A DNA stretch of 64,000 bases from Onthophagus taurus (taxonomy: Eukaryota > Arthropoda > Insecta > Coleoptera > Scarabaeidae), in NCBI RefSeq assembly GCF_036711975.1, contig NC_091976.1:18228001-18292000 (forward strand). Reading direction: 5' to 3'. The position numbers and the translations under genes were made by a program. Each line of letters opens with the position of its first letter. The first letter of the stretch is position 1. Below are positions 58,711 through 64,000 of the stretch, piece by piece. The notes below the pieces were generated by a model that made no database searches, was not told where the DNA came from, and worked only from the letters and a program-made list of their open reading frames with translations.

Positions 58711-58718
58711 CTTTTATA
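58711..58718 (-). promoter_or_regulatory. TATA box of the 58-kb peptide gene
   Basis: TATAAAAG on the minus strand, 60 bp upstream of the start codon. Confidence 0.65.
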
Positions 58719-58937
58719 CTAATCTAAAAGGTAATTTGAAATCGAAGGTATGTGAAAAACTTTAACTGGTCCTAATTAATTGCAGTTAATTATGTTGTTT
58801 TTAAGGAATAAATTAGTTTATTGGTGTATTTTAATCATTTTAAATAATAGATATATTGTGGGTTAAGTAATTGAAATACCAAGAAGGAATATTATTATTA
58901 TCCATAATGTTTTTCAACAACCTGTGGAAACAAAACA

Positions 58938-59085
58938 AAATGTTTCATTTTACATTTAACGATAATGAACACGAAATTGTAATGAATATGCTTCATTTCG
59001 ACTTGAAATTGGATGTTTGTTATTATTATGTAAAATAATATATTAATTATTTTGTTTGTGTTGAAAAGATTATTTTTGGTTAAAT
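58938..59085 (+). pseudogene. Gene X remnant, copy 5 (first block only)
   Basis: An ATG at 58,940 opens MFHFTFNDNEHEIVMNMLHF and continues to TAA after CYYYVK, the same first block found upstream of paralogs A-D. It lies about 290 bp upstream of the 58-kb gene on the opposite strand, so this gene shares the upstream arrangement of the tandem paralogs although its protein differs. Confidence 0.4.
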
Positions 59086-59216
59086 AAAAAATTAGTAGTA
59101 TAGACGCAATCAACAATATTTATTAATAGCATAAAATCACACCAACATTCTTTTTTGACAATTTGTCTTGTTCACATATATTGGTATATTGTATAAAATG
59201 TTTCTTAATGTACTAT

Positions 59217-60329
59217 TAGGGCTTGCAATACCGGACTAAAATCTCAATGCCGGTATTCAAATTTTTTAAAATCGGGATACCGGTATTAATACCGGTATTG
59301 CTATGAAAAAATTTACTCACTAAATTACAATCACTAAATATATCTAATTGTAAGATTTTTTCCCCTCTGCGACGTCACCTCTACTAACAACAGGTTAATT
59401 CCTACTATATTTTTAGAGTGGCAACAAAGCATAAGATACAGAATCTGAGAAGATAATCAAAAAATGGAAAGATATTAGGAATCTGTACAAAGTACCAATA
59501 AACTTAAAGGTCTAGATACCATTATTGTTTTGATGTCTTTCACTTGGTCCAAAGGTTCAACTTCACTACCACGTCAAAAAATGAAATTACACTTCATCAT
59601 CTGAAGCTCTGTGGAATTCTTTCGAATTCCTGCTTTGGAATTTTCTGGAAAGGTGCAGATTCAAGACAGAAACTTTAACATAATGGATCTTGGTAGTTTG
59701 TCAGACTTATCATACCATTGTTATACTTGGTGGGACACTACACGAATCAAACTCACCTGAAACACCATTATGAAGTAAAAACTCCACATCCAAAAATAGT
59801 TATATACAGAGGGTATTTTATTGTTGGCTTGGTATGACAAATTTATTAAACACGAACATTAAGTTGTCGTCATCAAAGGTTGAGTCTTCATTATCTTCAA
59901 CATTCTGTAAGAGTGCAAAATGATATTTCTTGTAGATGGTATTCACACTGATCAAAAAATGTTACTTGAAAAAATGAAGTTAGTAAGGACATAAGATAGA
60001 TAACAAATTTCTGTTTGGTCAACATCATTTTCCAGCACAGCTTTAAACACGGCCGTTTTCAATCGGTCGCCTTCGGCTAGCATTTTTTTAATGAAACGTC
60101 AAAAAATGTTACTTGACAATGTAAACTTAGAACGGACAGAAGATAGATAACAAACAAGAATCCTCTACGTCATTTTCCAGCACAACTTCAAACTAGCACG
60201 GCCGTTTTCGAAGACCTGGCCATCGAAGGCGCTAATTAAAGATAATACCGAAATACCGGTATTTTTCCATCGATACCGGTTTTTAATACCAGACAAAAAT
60301 TGTCCGGGATCCCGGTATTGCAAGCTCTA
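59217..60329. mobile_element. Non-autonomous hAT-like element with 8-bp target duplication
   Basis: Starts TAGGGCTTGCAATACCGG and ends CCGGTATTGCAAGCTCTA, matching the TAGRG...CYCTA ends of hAT elements. The 8 bp TGTACTAT are duplicated exactly on both sides (59,209-59,216 and 60,330-60,337). Subterminal ATACCGGTATT palindromes abound at both ends. The 1.1-kb interior has no readable transposase. It contains a direct repeat of about 140 bp (59,951-60,087 and 60,100-60,235, both with ATGTTACTTGA, AGATAGATAACAAA, CATTTTCCAGCAC and CGGCCGTTTTC). Confidence 0.9.
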
Positions 60330-60337
60330 TGTACTAT

Positions 60338-60534
60338 ATGCATAATTAAATAATAATTATTAATAATTCACCGCCTTGGAAAATTTCATAGATATTGATA
60401 ATAATTTTGATAAAGCTACTATCCATGACAACGAGGTTATATTAGGCAGTAAAGTTCTTCTGCCCTGTGGTGAGTGGTTCTTTCTCTAAGTCGATCTCCT
60501 CATTTCTGACTAATTGATTCGATGGTGTTTAAGT
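60338..60534. other. Short unassigned spacer
   Basis: Nothing recognised. Confidence 0.4.
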
Positions 60535-60712
60535 CCACTGAGTTGTTATTTGTTTCCACCTGAAACAATCTTCACCTTCTCTCAATGTTGATTGTAGAGG
60601 CATCTCGGTGATGCTCTTAATTTAGTCTAGTTGTCTAGAAGGTGCTCTGCCACTGGGGCGTTTATCGTGGGCCCTGTCCTGTGTTACTAATTTTTCCTGG
60701 ATTGTTTCGTTA
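60535..60712 (-). repeat. Second copy of the LINE 3' end seen at 54,651-54,830
   Basis: GAGTTGTTATTTGTTTCCAC through CTGGATTGTTTCGT repeats the 54.65-kb sequence with about 10% differences. It stops exactly where similarity to the 58-kb peptide gene begins. Confidence 0.8.
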
Positions 60713-60957
60713 AATTTTGTTTTTTAAATTAAACGATTAAAAAATTATAACTAAACGATACCTAATGCATCTTCAACAGCTTGTTGGTTTTCACCTTCAG
60801 CAAAGGTTTTTCTGGGCCGTTCTCTGTTAATAACAAATTTTGTGTTAGTTTTACTTCATTAATCAAACTTTGCTTACTCATGTAAATACATGCTGTTGTG
60901 AAGCCGAGAATAGAAAAAACAAGGAAGAATATTATACAGAATTTCATGTTGACTTTT
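60713..60957 (-). pseudogene. Truncated pseudogene of the 58-kb peptide gene
   Basis: The signal peptide exon is present (start ATG at 60,945-60,947; MKFCIIFFLVFSILGFTTAC) and differs from the 58-kb gene at few sites. Intron 1 is present and its donor context changed from ATGG to ATGA before GTAAGC. Exon 2 then runs directly into exon 3 (AGAAAAACC joined to TTTGCTGAAGGTG) because a deletion removed the end of exon 2, intron 2 and the start of exon 3, so the rest is out of frame and stops at CAT TAG. Exon 4 is absent. The conserved promoter with its TATA box is also missing. Similarity ends at 60,713, against a LINE fragment. Confidence 0.8.
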
Positions 60958-61188
60958 GTCTGTGAGACCTGCCAAAATCATTTTTTATTGTATCTTTACA
61001 AATATCTTTTTTAATTGATTTATTTTTTGGGTACCACTCTTATATTCACTAAATACATGTTTTTCTCTTTTATTTTTAATTTTATATTTTGTCGTTTAGT
61101 TATGAGAAGGGCTTTGGGCCTATTACACCTAACCCGTGGGTTCGTGTCGCTTTTTTTCCATCTAACTTTTTTTATCATAAATGATAGA

Positions 61189-61372
61189 TACAGGGTGGTC
61201 CATTTAACGTGAGACAAGTGATTATCTCGAAAACGGTTCATTTTACATAAAAATGAACCATATGAAAGTTGCTCTGTGTGAAGGGGTAAACCATATGACG
61301 ATAACATTTTTTAACCTTGATTTTCAAGGTTATATGAAGATCACGACCAATCTGTTAAATGGCACCCTATAT
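61189..61372. mobile_element. Small MITE with CAGGGTGGTCCATTTAAC ends (~183 bp)
   Basis: TACAGGGTGGTCCATTTAAC at 61,189 is mirrored by GTTAAATGGCACCCTATA near 61,371. Flanking TA fits a Tc1/mariner-type MITE. It is non-coding. Confidence 0.72.
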
Positions 61373-61854
61373 ATTTTATTGTAAAATCTGAACCTTTTCT
61401 GAAACTTCTTCAGAATCAATTAACTAACGTTTATAATCTAGCAAGAACAAATAAGATTTATGAATTTTTAAACATTTTCCTACTCGCTTCGATACATTGT
61501 CTTTAGTTCTTAATTCTTAGAATACCATTTAAGAATGCTCAACAAAAAAAAATCTAGAAGAGGTACATCGGGTGACCTGGCTCATCGGAAATACCTTTGG
61601 AAAGAGGTCTAAAAGGTTCCGACATTTCTTCGCCTTTGTCAATTTGATAATAGAATAACGCATAAAAAACAGGAGTTCGTGGAATTGCTTATGTCGGCAT
61701 TTTCAGAATATCGCTTTCAGAGATTTAATTGGTTGAATTGTTTTAAAATGTAACAGGTAAAACTAAATTTGCATAAAAACTGCTTGGCAACAAATTCTGA
61801 ATTCATTCCATCGTTTTACAGTAAGGCAAAGTGTTTAAACTAAGTCATTAAATC
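61373..61854. other. Unassigned DNA upstream of the transposase remnant
   Basis: Probably the 5' part of the mariner-type element whose coding region starts at 61,855. No inverted end was identified. Confidence 0.35.
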
Positions 61855-62340
61855 ATGGATACTCTAAGTGTGGCAGAAAAAGTAGAAATGATTTTTATTT
61901 ATGGAGAAAGTGGCAGAAAAGTTGCTGATAGTATAGCTTTGTATCGAGATCGTTTTTCTGATTGAAATACGCCTTCGAGAAGTAGCTTTTACAGAGTTGT
62001 GAATGATTTCACTAACACTGGAAATGTGGAATCAAGAAAAAGAACTCGGCGAGCAACTGTAAGTACGGAAGAAAAGGAAATTGCGGTATTAGCTAGCGTT
62101 GAGGTAAATCCTCAAGTTAGCACTCGACGACATGTAATTGACGCCGGAATATCGAAGACCAGCATTTTAAGAATATTAAAGCGCAACAAGTATCACCCAT
62201 ACCACATTTCATTGCATCATCAGCTTTATGGAGGTGATTTTGAAAATCGATTAATATTTTGTCAATGGGCAGAAGAACGAATGCGGTTGGACATCAAACT
62301 TATTAGAGAAGAATATTTGTTTCGAATAAAGTTAACCTAA
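61855..62340 (+). pseudogene. Mariner-type transposase, N-terminal part, copy 1
   Basis: An ATG at 61,855 reads DTLSVAEKVEMIFIYGESGR, the first HTH of insect mariner-type transposases, then meets a TGA at 61,963-61,965 (FSD*NTPSR). The same frame continues with VVNDFTNTGNVESRKRTRRA, STRRHVIDAGISKTSILRIL, NKYHPYHISL, GDFENRLIFCQWAEERM and ends at TAA 62,338-62,340. The DDE catalytic core is missing. Relative to copy 2, a 228-bp stretch is deleted after EEYL (junction at 62,319). Confidence 0.8.
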
Positions 62341-62632
62341 AGACAAAATTAAAGAAAAGGAATTATCACATCCGATGACAAGATTCCAGTTACCTCTCCT
62401 TGCGTCCTTCTGCCAGCCTTTCCAACCCTTGAGATGGAGGCTGGCCTTCATACCGGAGGTAAACTGATGCCATCGTTATTTCCTTAACCTGTCGATTAAT
62501 GGTGCACCGTACTCTAATCGACGTTACGTCTCGTTTTCGATTAAATGCTTGGACGGACATTCTTGATGATTGGTTACAAAACTTGGGGATAAAGGTAATT
62601 GGAGGTTTCACAAAATCTAGCGCTGAACCATT
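61987..62632 (+). repeat. Duplicated segment, copy 1
   Basis: From TTTTACAGAGTTGTGAATGA at 61,987 this segment matches 63,130 onward with about 97% identity by eye. The two copies are 1,143 bp apart at the start and 1,368 bp apart at the end because of the 228-bp difference and a 3-bp indel. Confidence 0.88.
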
Positions 62633-63129
62633 TGTTTGGCCACTTTCTTTGTAGGACTTGAATACCTTAGATATTTTTCATTGGGATGAAACATGCATGA
62701 TGATACCGATACAAAACATTCATCAGGAGCAAAGAGTGAGTATGGAGTGTTGAAACATTTAAAGCCGGAAGGCTGATATTAATGGAAATGGATGATATTA
62801 ATTTTTTTCTGAGCTTTTAGCAAGATTTCGGTTTTGCTTCTTCTTGCTTCTTTTGCAAGGTGATGTTTTTTTTTAAATTTTACTTTGCTTGTGGTGTTGG
62901 TATCACATTTTGAAAACTATATTTGTTTTTGTAACCATGCAAGTTCTGCAATTAAAATGAAAGTAATTTTATATCATCATTTTTCTTGATTCTCCTAAAT
63001 TTACTATCTCAATATTTATAATTCTGAACGAGTTGCGTTCTTCAATCAATCTATCTGTATACATATAGATAATGCACTGTACATTGTGCATTATGGGTAG
63101 TAAAAATTTTTTGCAATTTTGTGGTTACA
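62633..63129. other. Spacer between the duplicated segments
   Basis: No gene recognised. The first part should match sequence beyond the right edge of the window if the duplication is in tandem. Confidence 0.4.
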
Positions 63130-64000
63130 TTTTACAGAGTTGTGAATGATTTCACTAATACTGGAAATGTGGAATCAAGAAAAAGAACTCGGCGAGCAAC
63201 TGTAAGTACGGAAGAAAATGAAATTGCGGTATTAGCTAGCGTTGAGGTAAATCCTCAAGTTAGCACTCGACGACTTGTAATTGACGCCGGAATATCGAAG
63301 ACCAGCATTTTAAGAATATTAAAGCGCAACAAGTATCACCCATACTACATTTCATTGCGTCAGCTTTATGGAGGTGATTTTGAAAATCAATTAATATTTT
63401 GTCAATGGGCAGAAGAACGAATGCGGTTGGACAGCAAACTTATTAGAGAAGAATATTTGTCAGAAAATGAGACACTGGTGTAACGCTTGTCATTCTTCTT
63501 TCCATTAAATATATTATCGCTGATCTTCCTTAAAAAAACCGTTATTTAAAAAATTTATACTTTCGTATACTATTTGTATTTCCTCCAAAATAATTTACCA
63601 ACTTTGTTAGAAGATTGAGAATCTTAATATCTACGAAGAAATATGGTTTCAACAACATGGTTGCTCTTATGTCTTGCAAAAGGACTGTTTCGAATAAAGT
63701 TAACCTAAAGACAAAATTAGAGAAAAGGAATTATCACATCCGATGACAAGATTCCAGTTACCTCTTCTTGCGTCCTTCTGCCAGCCTTTCCAACCCTTGA
63801 GATGGAGGCTGGCCTTCATACGAGAGGTAAACTGATGCCATCGTTATTTCCTTAACCTGTCGATTGATGGTGCACCGTACTCTAATCGACTTTACGTCTC
63901 GTTTTGGATTAAATGCTTGGACGGACATTCTTGATGATTGGTTACAAAACTTGGGGACAAAGGCAATTGGAAGTTTAACAAAATCTAGCGCTGAACCATT
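63130..64000 (+). repeat. Duplicated segment, copy 2 (runs off the window)
   Basis: Matches 61,987-62,632 with a 228-bp extra stretch at about 63,460-63,687. It reaches the end of the window at GCTGAACCATT, so its true end is not visible. Confidence 0.86.
63139..63483 (+). pseudogene. Mariner-type transposase, N-terminal part, copy 2
   Basis: Reads VVNDFTNTGNVESRKRTRRA, STRRLVIDAGISKTSILRIL, GDFENQLIFCQWAEERM and then LSENETLV before TAA at 63,481-63,483. The first HTH and the start ATG are missing because the duplication begins inside the gene. The DDE core is absent, as in copy 1. Confidence 0.78.

Noticed and set aside
60762-60947. Intact 61-residue secreted peptide read straight through
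   Set aside because: The frame runs through intron 1 of the parent gene and ends by a shifted frame. Comparison with 58.1 kb shows a pseudogene.
1-64000. tRNA, rRNA or bacterial operon features
   Set aside because: No cloverleaf with a GTTCGANTC-type arm, no rRNA similarity and no operon-like coding were seen. Composition and introns are eukaryotic.

Overview
The window is AT-rich eukaryotic DNA, almost certainly from an insect. The evidence is short (54-130 bp) GT-AG introns, TATA-driven genes for tiny secreted proteins, and a dense, decayed mix of Tc1/mariner-type elements with insect-style transposases, piggyBac, hAT, Harbinger-like MITEs, jockey/RTE-type LINEs and Ty1/copia. Beetle is possible, but the sequence alone does not settle the order. 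No rRNA, tRNA, CRISPR or bacterial features were seen.

Layout. 0-35 kb is mostly repeats and unassigned DNA: a Tc1/mariner-like element with long inverted ends (0.8-2.2 kb), a ~198-bp tandem array (7.4-8.5 kb), a ~172-bp tandem array (14.7-15.8 kb), a 5'-truncated RNase H LINE with perfect 48-bp target-site duplications (18.7-20.6 kb), a long inverted repeat carrying hammerhead-like motifs (20.8-21.6 kb), a dead mariner-type transposase (22.2-23.3 kb), scrambled piggyBac pieces (23.6-25.6 kb), a jockey/CR1-like LINE (29.5-31.0 kb) and a palindromic MITE (33.8-34.35 kb). Several GC-richer blocks (11.0-12.2, 16.8-17.7, 26.8-27.3 and 27.7-28.2 kb) may be exons or regulatory DNA of a gene whose body lies elsewhere.

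35-61 kb holds the most interesting content: a cluster of eight small secreted-peptide loci, seven apparently intact and one pseudogene. I reconstructed them from signal-peptide exons and splice sites. Every gene starts with an 18-23 residue signal peptide, has a phase-1 intron directly after it and encodes only 54-91 residues; a TATA box lies upstream of every intact gene. Four of them (41.0, 46.5, 50.9 and 54.0 kb) are tandem paralogs with a CX3C mature peptide behind a Lys-Arg site. Two (38.8 and 58.1 kb) have an acidic middle and a strongly basic tail. One (35.0 kb) has two CxxCxC motifs. One (35.7 kb) is on the opposite strand. The tandem unit was about 3 kb; its present uneven spacing is explained by a 2.46-kb nest of transposons in one unit and a broken copia element in another. 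Each unit also carries remnants of a second, divergently oriented gene ('gene X') that I cannot identify.

Conserved signal peptides, introns and promoters with hypervariable mature peptides suggest a fast-evolving secreted arsenal (salivary, venom, antimicrobial or reproductive). That function is inference. The remaining window (56-64 kb) is a foldback element, a hAT-like element with an 8-bp duplication, LINE pieces and duplicated mariner-type transposase fragments.
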